NCBI RefSeq assembly: GCF_001542625.1 | Contig: NZ_CP016279.1 | Span: 7,068,001 to 7,132,000 of the forward strand | Reading direction: 5' to 3' | Source: Streptomyces griseochromogenes | GTDB lineage: Bacteria; Actinomycetota; Actinomycetes; Streptomycetales; Streptomycetaceae | DNA length: 64,000 nt | Part shown: positions 25,904 through 35,424 of the stretch, in pieces | Layout: every line of letters starts with the position of its first letter | Position numbering within the stretch: the stretch's first letter is position 1 | Position numbers and translations under genes: made by a program | Notes under the pieces: generated by a model | Databases searched by the model: none | Told to the model about the DNA's origin: nothing | What the model saw: only the letters and a program-made list of their open reading frames with translations

Positions 25904-26596
25904 TCACAGGCGCGCCTCCAGGCGACTGACCAGTGGGGCGTAGTCGTACCGCGGGAACGCGCTCGAAAAGAAGGAGAGGGACTCCGACAGATTTTCGGCG
26001 ACTTCCCGGAATTCGGGCCGTCCCAGTTCGATATCGGCGAACAGGTACTGCCACCCGAACGCGCCCTTGGTGATCAGCACAGTGTCCAGGTACGTCCCGT
26101 AGGTCAGGTCCAGACGCTCGAGCCTGGACCTCGTCGCGTCGTGGTACCAGAGTTCGGGCTCCGGGCTCCGCAAGGACACACGCAGCCCGGTCGCCCGTCC
26201 GGTGCCCGCGTAGGGCTCCTGGTCCGTGACCTTCAGACCTGCCAGGACCGCTCGCCGCTCCGAGGTGAGCGCGGCGTCCTCCAGCGGCGGCTGCCAGCGG
26301 GTCAGGCAGGTGACGATGTTCGTGATGCAGAACTCGCCGCCGGTGGAAGGCCCCTCGACCGAGTTCCAGGAGAGGTGCACTTCCTCGGCGGGGAAGTAGT
26401 ACTCCGACAACCGATCGGCCACGAGCGGTTCGACATGCTCCAGAAGCACCGCACGCGCCTCGGCCGGCCCCGTGGGCAGGAGGACCGACTCGTCGAGGGG
26501 GCGGGTCTCCGTCTCGATCGAGTCAAGCGCGCTCAGTTCCCGCACCGCGTGGGCACTGCGCCCGGCGAAATCACTCTCGTATGCCATTCTCTTCAC
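25904..26596 (-). CDS. unknown protein, first of two paralogues after the DUF4157 gene; candidate immunity protein
   Basis: This 230-aa acidic soluble protein of unrecognised family starts only 7 bases after the stop of the DUF4157 nuclease gene. It shares with the next gene the C-terminal pattern ELWYHDATRS, VLITKGAFGWQYLFADIELG, AENLSESLSFF and SRLEARL. The N-terminal halves differ strongly, as expected if two copies have diverged to recognise different partners. Immediate placement after the toxin-like C-terminus is the standard position of an immunity gene. A role as effector chaperone or loading adaptor is equally possible. Confidence 0.58.
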   Translation of the reverse strand: MKRMAYESDFAGRSAHAVRELSALDSIETETRPLDESVLLPTGPAEARAVLLEHVEPLVADRLSEYYFPAEEVHLSWNSVEGPSTGGEFCITNIVTCLTRWQPPLEDAALTSERRAVLAGLKVTDQEPYAGTGRATGLRVSLRSPEPELWYHDATRSRLERLDLTYGTYLDTVLITKGAFGWQYLFADIELGRPEFREVAENLSESLSFFSSAFPRYDYAPLVSRLEARL

Positions 26597-26603
26597 CCCT
26601 CCC

Positions 26604-29600
26604 TCATCTGAAAGAAGTCCAGTCGATCTTTCCGGCGTCGTCCAGCTTCTTGAGATTCACGATCGACCGCCACAGGTCTCGCCTTGTGTCGGGACGCATC
26701 CGCGGCCGGGCCGCGAGCACCGTCTTACCGATGTCCGGGATTCCGCTGTAGACGGGGCGAGGTCCGGTCGACTTTCCGTCCGCATCCTTGCCCGCAATGT
26801 ACCTGGCTGCCGTGATCGATATTTCACCCGTCGCGACATAAATGCTGTCTTCGCCCGCCTGGTTGATGAACAGCTTGTTGTGCTCGTCCTTGCCGGGCAG
26901 CGGAATGTTGCTCCATCGGACCGTCCGCTTCGCCGACAGCGGAAGCCAGGAACTGCGCTTCTCGCGAGCCTCTCCCTCGATGCGCCGATAACCGCCGTAA
27001 CTCGACTCCATCGCCCGGGGGAAACCCTCCGGATATCCGTCCGGAGAAGGGGTGGCCCCAGCAGGGTGGAACTGGACCCTGGACGAGAACCAGACCATCT
27101 CCTCAGGTGACGGAACCGCGTCGAAGGCAGGTCGTTCGACCTGGTTCTTGAAGTCGCCGTTCATGACGTTTCTGGCGGGCACGAGATTGTTGTCGGTGGC
27201 CATGCCGCCCAGCGCCTCCGGAAGCAAGTGCATGCGTACCCATGCCGTGTTGTTCGAGAGTCGCTTGTCTCTCACGTACTGCCACCCGTTCGGATGGTTG
27301 CCCCGCTCTGCCTGGCTCGCGATCTGTCCGGTGTTCTTGACATGACGGCTCAGGAACTTGGCCATGATCTGACTGGCCTGCGCCTGGTGGAACACCGGGA
27401 GCTCGGGTTTCGGCAGACCGTCCTCGTCGACCTTGTCGAGCTGGATCCTGTGGTTCACCCGCTCTCCGACGATCACCGTGGCCGACGGATTCAGCCGGGC
27501 CGTCGTCGTGACGTCCGGGTTCCCTGCCGCGTCGAGCGCCGTCAGGCGGTACCAGAGGCGTTGCACCTCCAGCAGTTCCCGGAAGTTCACCTCCCACATT
27601 CCGTCGCCCTTGAGTTTGTCCTTCAGCACGCGGCGGATCCTGGCGACGATCTTCTGGAGACGTTCCTCCTTCGATTCCTTGGAGTTCTCCTCCTGCTTGC
27701 GTCTGTCCTTCTCCCGCCTCGGCTTCGGCCTGCCCGGTCCGCTCTTCTCGTGGTGGGGCCTGGACCTGCCCGGGGCCTTCTCACCCGGCTTGGACCGGGG
27801 CCGCTCCGGGCCTTCCTTGTCCGGCTCCCGCTTCGGCCTGTCCGGACCGCCCTTGTCCGGCTTCCGCTTCGACCTGTCCGGACCTTCCTTGCCGGGCTTC
27901 TCCTTGGGCTTCCCGGGAGCGTCCTTGTCATCCTTGGGCCTGGGCTTTGCCGGGGCGTCCTTGTCGTCCGTCCGCCTCGGCGGGGTCTCCTTCCCGTCGC
28001 CCTTGGGCTTGCCAGGGGCCTCCTCCCTGGGCTTGCCCCGCCCCGCATCCTCGGGCCGGCCCGGGGTGCTGCCCTCCGAGCCCTTCGGCTTTGTCGTGCT
28101 CGGTGTCTCCTTGGGGTCCTTCGGCTTCTCCGGTGTGGCGTCCTTCGGCCTGTCCGGTGCCTTGTCATCGGTGTGCTTCGGCCTCGTGTCCGGCTCGGGC
28201 TTGGGCCGGGGCGCCGGCTCCGGCTTGGGCCGGGGGGACGGTGTGGGCCGGGTGTCCGGCTTGCCGGTCGGCCGTGTGGTGCCGGGCTCGTTCGTCTTCG
28301 GCCGGGCCGGGACGCCCGCGTGCTCGGATGCGGGCCCCGCTTCCTTCGGCCTGCCCGGACCCGCGCCCGTGTCGTCCGCGCCTCTGCCCGGGGCCCTGCC
28401 CTCGCCCCTTCCTTCCCTGCCGCCCCGGCCGAGCTTCGCCGCCACGCCCTTCAGGCGCTTGCCCACCTTCGCGACGTACTTGCCGATGCCGTCCAGCAGT
28501 GCCTGGTAGGCCAGCTCCAGGAGGGCGACGATGCCCGCCGCGACCGCTTTGGCGAACAGGACGCCCGCGCCACCCTGACGGACCGCCCGGAGCCAGGCGA
28601 GGACCGCACCCATGGCGCGCAGGATCTCGCCGAGGGCGCCGATCGCCGTGCGGATCGCGTCGATGACGGCCGTCACCCAGCCGGCGCCGGGGATCAGCTT
28701 CGCGACGACCTTGGTGATCACGATCTCGCCGATGATGAAGGGGAGCTGGGGCACCACGGCGTCCCAGGTCTCCTTCACGATCCGTTCAAGCGAGAATCCC
28801 CCCTTGATCAGCTTGTCGATGATGGCCTTGGGTACGCCGATGATCTCCTCGATCTTCGACTGGAACCACTGTTTGACGGCGGACTGGACCTCACGGAACA
28901 GATGGTTCTTCGCGCCGTCCACCGCGGAGTTCTTCGCGCCGCTCAGCCAGCCGCCGGGGTCGTCCAGGAAGTCGATCGCGATCATCATGAACTCGCCGAA
29001 CGCACCCAGGAGTTTGGAGGCGTAGTCGAGGACGGTCCTGATCGCGTCGATCACGGACTTGATGACGTCCATGAGCATCTTCTTGAGGATGTTCAGGATG
29101 TCGCTGAGCATCTTGGCGAGGGCGTTGAGCAGGTCCGTGACGATCCGCTTCAGCTGTGCCGCCAGCCTGGTGACGAACGCGATCGCCGCGGCGATCAGGT
29201 CGGTGATGAACTTCCTGATGCGGGCCGCCAGTTCGACGACGGCTCTGACCATCGCCTTGGCGAACTCGATCAGGTCGTCGATCAGGTTCTTGACGGTGTC
29301 GACGATGAACTTCCGAGCCTCGTCGATCCAGCGTTCGACGGTCTCCTTGAAGTTCTTGATGAAGCCGACGACCGCGTCCCGCGCGTCCCGGATGACCCGG
29401 ACGATCGCGTTCTTGATCTCTATGACCTTCTCTTTGATCCAGTCGAAGGCCTTCGTGAGCCAGTTGCCCGAGTCCTTGGCCGCGCCGTCCGCCTTGTTCT
29501 TGGCGTCCGTCTCGGCCTGGTCGCCCTTGTCCTTGATCTGCTTGTCGCTGTCGGTCTTCTGCTTCGAGACGTCGTCGTCGGTCTTCTTCTCGCGGTCCTC

Positions 29601-32600
29601 GACGTCGTTGCGGAGCTTCTTGGACCGTTCGGTCTTCTTGCCGCCGAGCTTCTGGAGCTCCTGGTCCTGTTCCTTGCGCCAGTCGGTGCGCTGTGCCGTG
29701 ACCTCGTCGAGGGCCTTCGTCCGCCGACCCGTCTGTTCCCGGGTGTTCTTGCCGATCTCGCCGTCGACCTGCTGCTTGTGCTTGCGCTGCGAGTCGCGGA
29801 AGTCCTTGTCCTTGGTCTGGCGACCGTCGGACATGCCCTTCTGGCCCTGGCTGAACGCCGCCTGGAACTCGGGCCCCCGGTCGTGCTCCGCCACCGTGGA
29901 CGCCGCGTCCGGGGGTACGGCGCCCGTGGACGCCTTGCCGGGCGCGGCAGCCTTGGCGCCGTCGGCGCCGGGCACCTTGCCCTTCAGCTGCTCCTGGGGG
30001 GCGTCGGGGTAGACCTGGTCCTCGCCCATCGCGCGGCCGGAGTCGTCGCGTGCCGTGTCGACGGTCTCCTGGCCCTTCGTGTCTACGGCGGAACCCTGTT
30101 CACCGGCCGTCTGCTCCGCGGCAGCCTGCATCTGCACACCGGGCGCGTTGCCCGCCTGGGCCTGCTTGAGTGCTTCGTCCTTGGTGGGAAGCCCGGCGAA
30201 CTTGGCGGCCAGCTCCTGCTTGTCGACCTTGAACCCCAGCTTCTCGGCGAGCCAGCCGATGCCGAAGCCGAGCGCCATCTTGAAGGTCTGCCAGCCGCTC
30301 GGCTCCTCGGCCTTCTCCGCCTCGATCTGGCCTTCGGGCTGCTTCGCCCCCGTGACCTCGGCGTTCTCCTGCTCGGGTGCCTCCGACTTCTGCGCCGGGT
30401 CCTGCGCGTACCGGGCGGGTGAGTCGGTCTTCGGCTTGCCCTCCAGGGTCTGTGGCGCGCCTGCGGGGCGCTGCATCGAGGGCGGCGCGGCAGCAAGCTG
30501 TTTGTGCTCGTCGCCGACGCTGCGGTCGACCGAGCCGCTCACCCCTCCCATCGCCTCCAGCGCCTGGTGGGGCTTCAACCGGGCGGCCGTGCTCAGGCCG
30601 GCCTCGGGCGAGACCTGGGAGAGGTTCGGGGCCGGCCCCGAGTCCTTCTTCCCCTTGCCCTGGCCGGCCGGCTTGCCGGCGACGCCGCCGCCCGTGGCAC
30701 CGGAGGCGGGTGCGGCCTTCGGTACGGCGGTCCTGGGTGCCCGTTCCGCCTTCGGCGCGGGCTCGGCGGCGGCTGCCTCGGGCGCGGACGCGGACGCGGC
30801 CGGCTCGGGCTCCCGGGCGGGAGGAGCGGCCGCCCGTGCCGGAGCGGGCTGCGGGGCCGCGCTCTGCTCACTCGCGGAGTGGTCGGCCGCGGGCGACGCC
30901 CCGCTCTGAGAACCGCTGGTGGAGCTGCCGGGGCGGTCCGCGTTGGATCCGCCGGTGATGTGGGAGTCGCGAGCCGCCGAGGGCGACCTGGCGTCGTCCG
31001 TGCGCTCGGTTCCGGCGGCCGCGGCCGAGGGGGCCTGTGACTGTCCGCTCTTCGGCGCGGGCGCCGCGGCCGTACCGCCCGCCGCTTGCGGGGAGTTCTT
31101 CTCCTGACCCGCCGCCCTGTCCCCGGCGGCCGCAGTGCCCTTTTCCTCCTTGGCCGCGTTCTCCTTCGCGGTGCCGCTCTCCTCCGACCGCCCGCCGTCC
31201 TGCGCGCCGGGCGTCTGTTGCACGGTGGTCTGTGCCGTGACGGGACCGGCCTTCGGATCGTCACCGTGCTTGGGGTCCTTGGAGGCGGTGCCGGTGTCCG
31301 CCGGACTCGCGACCGTCCGGTCCGCTTCGAGATCGGCGAGCAGGGTGTCACCCGGTCCGCCCACTGTCTCGCGAGACGTCGAGGGCTCGGCAGCGGCGTC
31401 CTCGACCGTGTCGTCCTCGGACTCCGCCTCCGCTTCGGCCGACGTGTCCTCTGCGTCCTCGGCGTCGCGCTCGGCCTGCACCCGGTCGGCCTTGGTCAGC
31501 GGGGGTGCGGGGAAGTCGGGGAGCGACTCGCCGGCGGGCGTGGCGTCCTGGCGCGCGTCCGCCGTCGGTACCGCGGACAGGTCGGGGTCCTGTTCCGGCA
31601 GGAAGTCCTCCGGCTGGAGCTTGGTGTCCCAGGCGCTCGCCTCGCCCCCTCCGACCTCCACTTGCGAGGTGCTGTCGGACTCGGCCGCAGTGTCGTCCGC
31701 CGGCTCCTCGGGGCCCTCGAGATCCTGGTTGCGCGCTCCGTCCAGCCTGCTCGACGGAGCGGGCAGCTCGGTGTCCCGGCCCACCGTGGGCGAAGCGGTC
31801 GGCTGCTCCGGGCCGCGCTTGTCCTCCTTGCTCACCTGCTTGCCGGTGACGAACTGCTCGGCGGCGCCGGGGCGGTTCCGGGCGGCGGACTCCTCCGCGC
31901 CGGCTGTGGGGACGCCCTGCTGGTCGCCCGTCTCCTTGGCGCCCTCCTCCTCCTTCTTCTGCCCCTGGTCGGCTCCCTGAGCCTGCGTCTTCTCGTCGCT
32001 CTGCGCGCCCTGACCGCTCTGAACGGTGGACGCCCCTGCCGGGGCCGGGGCCGCCGCCTCGCGCTGCCCGGTTCGGGAGGACGACCGGGCCGCGCCGCCA
32101 GCCTCGGAGTCCGACTGCCGGTGCTGTTCCTCGCGGGTGCCGCCGTTCGGCGGAGTGCTTCCGGGCGCGCCCTCGTGGTCGGCCCGCTCCTTCTCCGGTC
32201 CGGGAGCGCTCGCCGGCTCGTCCTGCCGGGCCCGCTCCTCCGCCTCGCCGCGCTGTGCGCTCTCCCGCTCGGACCGCACCTCCTCGGCCGCGTCGGGCTC
32301 GATCTCGGGCGCGTCATGTGCGTCGCGCTCCACTCGGTCGTCGGCGAAGTCGTCGTACGCGTCGATCTCGTCGACGAGTTCCAGCACCCGGTCCTGCTCG
32401 GAGCCGAGCAGCCGGTTCTCCAGCCGGTCGAGGACCTGGTCGAGCAGTTCCTCGGGCAGCCCGGCCAGTTGCCTGCGGGTGCGCTTGGAGAGGTCTTCCG
32501 GGTCGCCGCGCAGCGAGCGGACGACCGAGTTCGCGAGGCGGTCGACGAGGGTCGCCGGGTCCATCGCCTCCGCGCGGTTGCGGTCGGCGTCCACGGTGGC

Positions 32601-33128
32601 GTACCGCAGCCAGCCGGGAGTGGCCCGGCCCTCCTCCACCTCGGGCGCGGGCCGCTCTTCCCGGTCCGGCCGTACGAGATTCCGGGCCGCCGACTCGGCC
32701 TCCCGCTCGATCGCCTGCTGCGGCAGGCTCACCGCCCCCGTCTCCCGCCCCGCCCGCAGCGTGCCCAGGCCGTGCGGGTTCTGGACGGTGTGCAGCAGTT
32801 CGTGGGCGAGCAGGCGGCGGCCCTCGTCCGTGCCGGGCTTGAAGGCACCCTCGCGGAAGAGGACGTCCTGCCCCACGGCCACGGCGTCCGCGCCGAGCAG
32901 CCGGGTGAGCTGCCCGGCGTCACGGCCGGTGTGCAGGCGTACCCGGCTCAGGTCGTGGCCGAGTTGCTCCTCCAGCTCTCGTCGTACACCCGGGTCGAGG
33001 GGCTGTCCTGCGCCGCTGACGATGTTCTTCGGCTCCGGGGCGCGGGACCTCGCGGCCCGCTCCTTGCGCTTGCGGCGCCGTTGTTCGGCGCTCTGCTCGG
33101 AATTGGTCTGCTGTGCCTGGGAGTTCAC
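26604..33128 (-). CDS. 2174-aa DUF4157 eCIS effector with predicted C-terminal nuclease
   Basis: The layout has five parts. A basic N-terminus leads to a DUF4157 domain (about 40-120) with the metalloprotease-like motif HELLH at 109-113. A long acidic, Ala/Gln/Ser-rich disordered region follows (about 130-1000). A helical region rich in Ile/Val/Leu/Lys, including a charged coiled stretch, spans about 1030-1560. A Pro/Lys/Arg repeat linker spans about 1580-1815. The C-terminal domain contains H1967 in RMHLLPEALGG, then NNLVPARNVMN, the H..N arrangement of beta-beta-alpha-metal (non-specific DNA/RNA) endonucleases of polymorphic toxins. DUF4157 proteins are known eCIS cargo. The GTG start follows ggggaggtgacg. 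The C-terminal third looks less GC-rich than the rest, consistent with an exchanged toxin tip. Nuclease activity is inferred. Confidence 0.78.
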   Translation of the reverse strand: MNSQAQQTNSEQSAEQRRRKRKERAARSRAPEPKNIVSGAGQPLDPGVRRELEEQLGHDLSRVRLHTGRDAGQLTRLLGADAVAVGQDVLFREGAFKPGTDEGRRLLAHELLHTVQNPHGLGTLRAGRETGAVSLPQQAIEREAESAARNLVRPDREERPAPEVEEGRATPGWLRYATVDADRNRAEAMDPATLVDRLANSVVRSLRGDPEDLSKRTRRQLAGLPEELLDQVLDRLENRLLGSEQDRVLELVDEIDAYDDFADDRVERDAHDAPEIEPDAAEEVRSERESAQRGEAEERARQDEPASAPGPEKERADHEGAPGSTPPNGGTREEQHRQSDSEAGGAARSSSRTGQREAAAPAPAGASTVQSGQGAQSDEKTQAQGADQGQKKEEEGAKETGDQQGVPTAGAEESAARNRPGAAEQFVTGKQVSKEDKRGPEQPTASPTVGRDTELPAPSSRLDGARNQDLEGPEEPADDTAAESDSTSQVEVGGGEASAWDTKLQPEDFLPEQDPDLSAVPTADARQDATPAGESLPDFPAPPLTKADRVQAERDAEDAEDTSAEAEAESEDDTVEDAAAEPSTSRETVGGPGDTLLADLEADRTVASPADTGTASKDPKHGDDPKAGPVTAQTTVQQTPGAQDGGRSEESGTAKENAAKEEKGTAAAGDRAAGQEKNSPQAAGGTAAAPAPKSGQSQAPSAAAAGTERTDDARSPSAARDSHITGGSNADRPGSSTSGSQSGASPAADHSASEQSAAPQPAPARAAAPPAREPEPAASASAPEAAAAEPAPKAERAPRTAVPKAAPASGATGGGVAGKPAGQGKGKKDSGPAPNLSQVSPEAGLSTAARLKPHQALEAMGGVSGSVDRSVGDEHKQLAAAPPSMQRPAGAPQTLEGKPKTDSPARYAQDPAQKSEAPEQENAEVTGAKQPEGQIEAEKAEEPSGWQTFKMALGFGIGWLAEKLGFKVDKQELAAKFAGLPTKDEALKQAQAGNAPGVQMQAAAEQTAGEQGSAVDTKGQETVDTARDDSGRAMGEDQVYPDAPQEQLKGKVPGADGAKAAAPGKASTGAVPPDAASTVAEHDRGPEFQAAFSQGQKGMSDGRQTKDKDFRDSQRKHKQQVDGEIGKNTREQTGRRTKALDEVTAQRTDWRKEQDQELQKLGGKKTERSKKLRNDVEDREKKTDDDVSKQKTDSDKQIKDKGDQAETDAKNKADGAAKDSGNWLTKAFDWIKEKVIEIKNAIVRVIRDARDAVVGFIKNFKETVERWIDEARKFIVDTVKNLIDDLIEFAKAMVRAVVELAARIRKFITDLIAAAIAFVTRLAAQLKRIVTDLLNALAKMLSDILNILKKMLMDVIKSVIDAIRTVLDYASKLLGAFGEFMMIAIDFLDDPGGWLSGAKNSAVDGAKNHLFREVQSAVKQWFQSKIEEIIGVPKAIIDKLIKGGFSLERIVKETWDAVVPQLPFIIGEIVITKVVAKLIPGAGWVTAVIDAIRTAIGALGEILRAMGAVLAWLRAVRQGGAGVLFAKAVAAGIVALLELAYQALLDGIGKYVAKVGKRLKGVAAKLGRGGREGRGEGRAPGRGADDTGAGPGRPKEAGPASEHAGVPARPKTNEPGTTRPTGKPDTRPTPSPRPKPEPAPRPKPEPDTRPKHTDDKAPDRPKDATPEKPKDPKETPSTTKPKGSEGSTPGRPEDAGRGKPREEAPGKPKGDGKETPPRRTDDKDAPAKPRPKDDKDAPGKPKEKPGKEGPDRSKRKPDKGGPDRPKREPDKEGPERPRSKPGEKAPGRSRPHHEKSGPGRPKPRREKDRRKQEENSKESKEERLQKIVARIRRVLKDKLKGDGMWEVNFRELLEVQRLWYRLTALDAAGNPDVTTTARLNPSATVIVGERVNHRIQLDKVDEDGLPKPELPVFHQAQASQIMAKFLSRHVKNTGQIASQAERGNHPNGWQYVRDKRLSNNTAWVRMHLLPEALGGMATDNNLVPARNVMNGDFKNQVERPAFDAVPSPEEMVWFSSRVQFHPAGATPSPDGYPEGFPRAMESSYGGYRRIEGEAREKRSSWLPLSAKRTVRWSNIPLPGKDEHNKLFINQAGEDSIYVATGEISITAARYIAGKDADGKSTGPRPVYSGIPDIGKTVLAARPRMRPDTRRDLWRSIVNLKKLDDAGKIDWTSFR

Positions 33129-33409
33129 ACCGTCACCTCCCCGTGGCCGCTGAGCCCTTCGTGCACCGCGCGCGCCAGCTCCTGGCCGAGCCGTCTCGCG
33201 GACAGTCCGGCGGGCAGCGCCGCGAGACCGCTGAGCGCGTCCACGGTCACGGCGCCGTTCGCCGCCAGGGGCACTCCGTGCAGCCGGACCAGCCGGGCCA
33301 GCTCGCTCTCGAAGGCGGCCGAGACCCGGGCGGGGTCCGCCCGGAAGCCGTCGAGCACCAGCTCGCCGATCTCCACACGTATCGCCGAAGGCCGTTCGCT
33401 CACACCCAT
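33125..33409 (-). CDS. small eCIS protein after the AAA+ ATPase
   Basis: This 94-aa protein starts at ATG 33409, overlapping the end of the ATPase gene by 10 bases, and ends overlapping the start of the DUF4157 gene. Its sequence (MGVSERPSAIRVEIGELVLD, then ESELARLVRLHGVPLA) predicts one beta-hairpin and amphipathic helices, with no catalytic motif. Double overlap with ATPase and effector genes suggests it works with one of them, for instance as a loading adaptor. Small proteins of this kind sit at this position in other actinobacterial eCIS operons, as far as I know without an assigned function. Confidence 0.65.
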   Translation of the reverse strand: MGVSERPSAIRVEIGELVLDGFRADPARVSAAFESELARLVRLHGVPLAANGAVTVDALSGLAALPAGLSARRLGQELARAVHEGLSGHGEVTV

Positions 33410-35418
33410 CCGCGGACCTCCGTCGGGGTCAGTGAGCGCTCCAGCTTGAGGTACTCGGTGCGGGCGGCCGCGAGCATGTGCCGCATCTGGAGCCGGTCCC
33501 CCTCCTCCGCGGCGAGGAACGCCCCGGACAGGGCGATGTTGCGGATCGAGCCGCCGGCCACGGTGAGCTGGGCGAGCAGACCGGGGTCGATGTCCTTGAC
33601 CGGGGCCTGCGGCGGCAGGACCCGGCGCCAGATCTCGGCCCGCTCGTGCTCGGCCGGGAAGGGGAAGTCGACGACGAAGCGGATGCGCCGCAGGAAGGCC
33701 GTGTCGAGGGCCTGCTTCATGTTGGTGGTGAGGATGGCGAGGCCCCGGTAGGCCTCCATGCGCATGAGCAGGTAGCTGACTTCGAGGTTCGCGTACCGGT
33801 CGTGGCTGTCCTTGACCTCGCTGCGCTTGCCGAAGAGGGCGTCCGCCTCGTCGAACAACAGGAGCGCGCCGCCGCGTTCGGCGGCGTCGAAGACCCGGCG
33901 GAGGTTCTTCTCGGTCTCGCCGATGTACTTGCTGACCACCTGGGAGAGGTCGACGACGAACAGGTCGAGGCCCAGTTCCCGGGCCATGACCTCGGCGGCG
34001 AGGGTCTTCCCGGTGCCGGAGCCGCCCGCGAACAGGGCGGTGACGCCGAGGCCGCGGCGCAGGGTCGCGGCGAAGCCCCACTCCTGGTGGACGACGGCGC
34101 GCTGCCGCACGTGCGCGACGATCTCCCGCAGCACGCTCGTCTGCCGCTCGTGCAGGACGAGGTCGTCCCATCCGGCCTGCGGCTCGATCCGGCGGCCGAG
34201 TTCGTCCATGCCGATACGGGCCTCGTCGAGCCCGGCCCGCCAGGCGAGTCGCGCGGCGTCGAGGTCCTCGTGGGGCAGCCGGCGGCGCACGGTGGCCGCG
34301 GCGGACCGCACGACGTGCGGCGGCAGCTGGAACTGCGCGATCAGGGACCGCAGTTCCGTGTCGTCCAGATCGGCGACGGGCTCGAACGCGTCGGCCCACA
34401 GGGCGAGCTGCTCGTCGTCGTCGAGGCGGGGCACGGCCACGCGGACGCCGTGCGGGCGCTCGCTGCACAGCGGGTCCTCGCTCGACACGACCACGGGTAC
34501 GGCGGCCCCGGCCCAGAACGCCTCGGCCGCCGCCCGCTGGTCACGGTCCAGCTCGCCCGCCTCCACGAGCAGCGCGGAGGGCAGCAGGATCGCCTCCCGC
34601 TGCCACAGCCGGGCGAACCGGTCGCGCTCGACGGGGTCGTGCGGAACGTCCCCGGCGCTCATCGCGTACAGCCCGAGCCCCGACCGTGCCGCCGCGGCCG
34701 CGGCGATGTCGGCCCGGCTGCGCAGATCACCGCCGGTCACCTCGGCCAGGAGCGGTGCGTCGGGATCGCGGCCGCCCTCCGTCCAGCCGTCGGCGAGCCG
34801 GCTCGCGGCCAGGTCGTACGACGACGGCAGCGCATCCGGCACCGGCGTGCGCCGCAACTGGCCGTGCAGCCGGGTGTCCAGGTAGGGCGAGCCCAGCAGG
34901 AAGTGCAGGATGCGTTCGTCCAGGCGGAGCCTGGAGGTGGTCAGCCGTGTCTCGTCCTCCAGCTCCACGATCCGCCAGCGCCTGAGCGGCGCCACGGGGG
35001 TCAGCGCGCTCCAGTGCGGGCCGTCCAGCGCGGCCAGCGCGAGCGAGAAGGTGGGGTACGCCCGCTGCGGGTCGCCGGCGGCCGCCGCGCACCGGGCTGC
35101 CGCCGTCGGCACGAGTTCGTCGGCGGCGGTGAGCAGGACGAGGTCGCGTTCGAAGGGGGTGAGTCCGAAGCAGCTGACGAGGGCGTCGAGGGGCGTGACC
35201 GGGGCGGCGGACACGACGGCCGTCTCGGCATCGCTGTTCCCCGGATCGGCCGCGCCTGCCGCGTCGTCGCGCCGCGCCTCGTCGGCGCGGGCCGCGTGCG
35301 CGTCGACGCGGTCAAGGACGCGCCGGATCCCGGCGGTCAGCATCGTGCCGCCGTCGACCGCCCTCGACGCGCCCGGCTCGTCCGTCCCCATGTCCTCACC
35401 TGCCCCGGTAGGCTCCAC
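33400..35418 (-). CDS. AAA+ ATPase of the eCIS (Afp15/Pvc15-like)
   Basis: This 672-aa protein has an N-terminal degenerate module (about 1-400) followed by a classic AAA+ domain. Walker A is GGSGTGKT at about 465, Walker B is LLLFDEADALFG at about 520, sensor 1 is AILTTNMKQALD, and an arginine-rich R-R-I-R-F-V-V-D-F-P segment follows. One such ATPase is present in nearly every eCIS and is thought to act in sheath or cargo handling, similar to ClpV or chaperone roles; its exact task is unsettled. It starts 6 bases after the DUF4255 gene. Confidence 0.88.
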   Translation of the reverse strand: MEPTGAGEDMGTDEPGASRAVDGGTMLTAGIRRVLDRVDAHAARADEARRDDAAGAADPGNSDAETAVVSAAPVTPLDALVSCFGLTPFERDLVLLTAADELVPTAAARCAAAAGDPQRAYPTFSLALAALDGPHWSALTPVAPLRRWRIVELEDETRLTTSRLRLDERILHFLLGSPYLDTRLHGQLRRTPVPDALPSSYDLAASRLADGWTEGGRDPDAPLLAEVTGGDLRSRADIAAAAAARSGLGLYAMSAGDVPHDPVERDRFARLWQREAILLPSALLVEAGELDRDQRAAAEAFWAGAAVPVVVSSEDPLCSERPHGVRVAVPRLDDDEQLALWADAFEPVADLDDTELRSLIAQFQLPPHVVRSAAATVRRRLPHEDLDAARLAWRAGLDEARIGMDELGRRIEPQAGWDDLVLHERQTSVLREIVAHVRQRAVVHQEWGFAATLRRGLGVTALFAGGSGTGKTLAAEVMARELGLDLFVVDLSQVVSKYIGETEKNLRRVFDAAERGGALLLFDEADALFGKRSEVKDSHDRYANLEVSYLLMRMEAYRGLAILTTNMKQALDTAFLRRIRFVVDFPFPAEHERAEIWRRVLPPQAPVKDIDPGLLAQLTVAGGSIRNIALSGAFLAAEEGDRLQMRHMLAAARTEYLKLERSLTPTEVRGWV

Positions 35419-35424
35419 GTCGGC

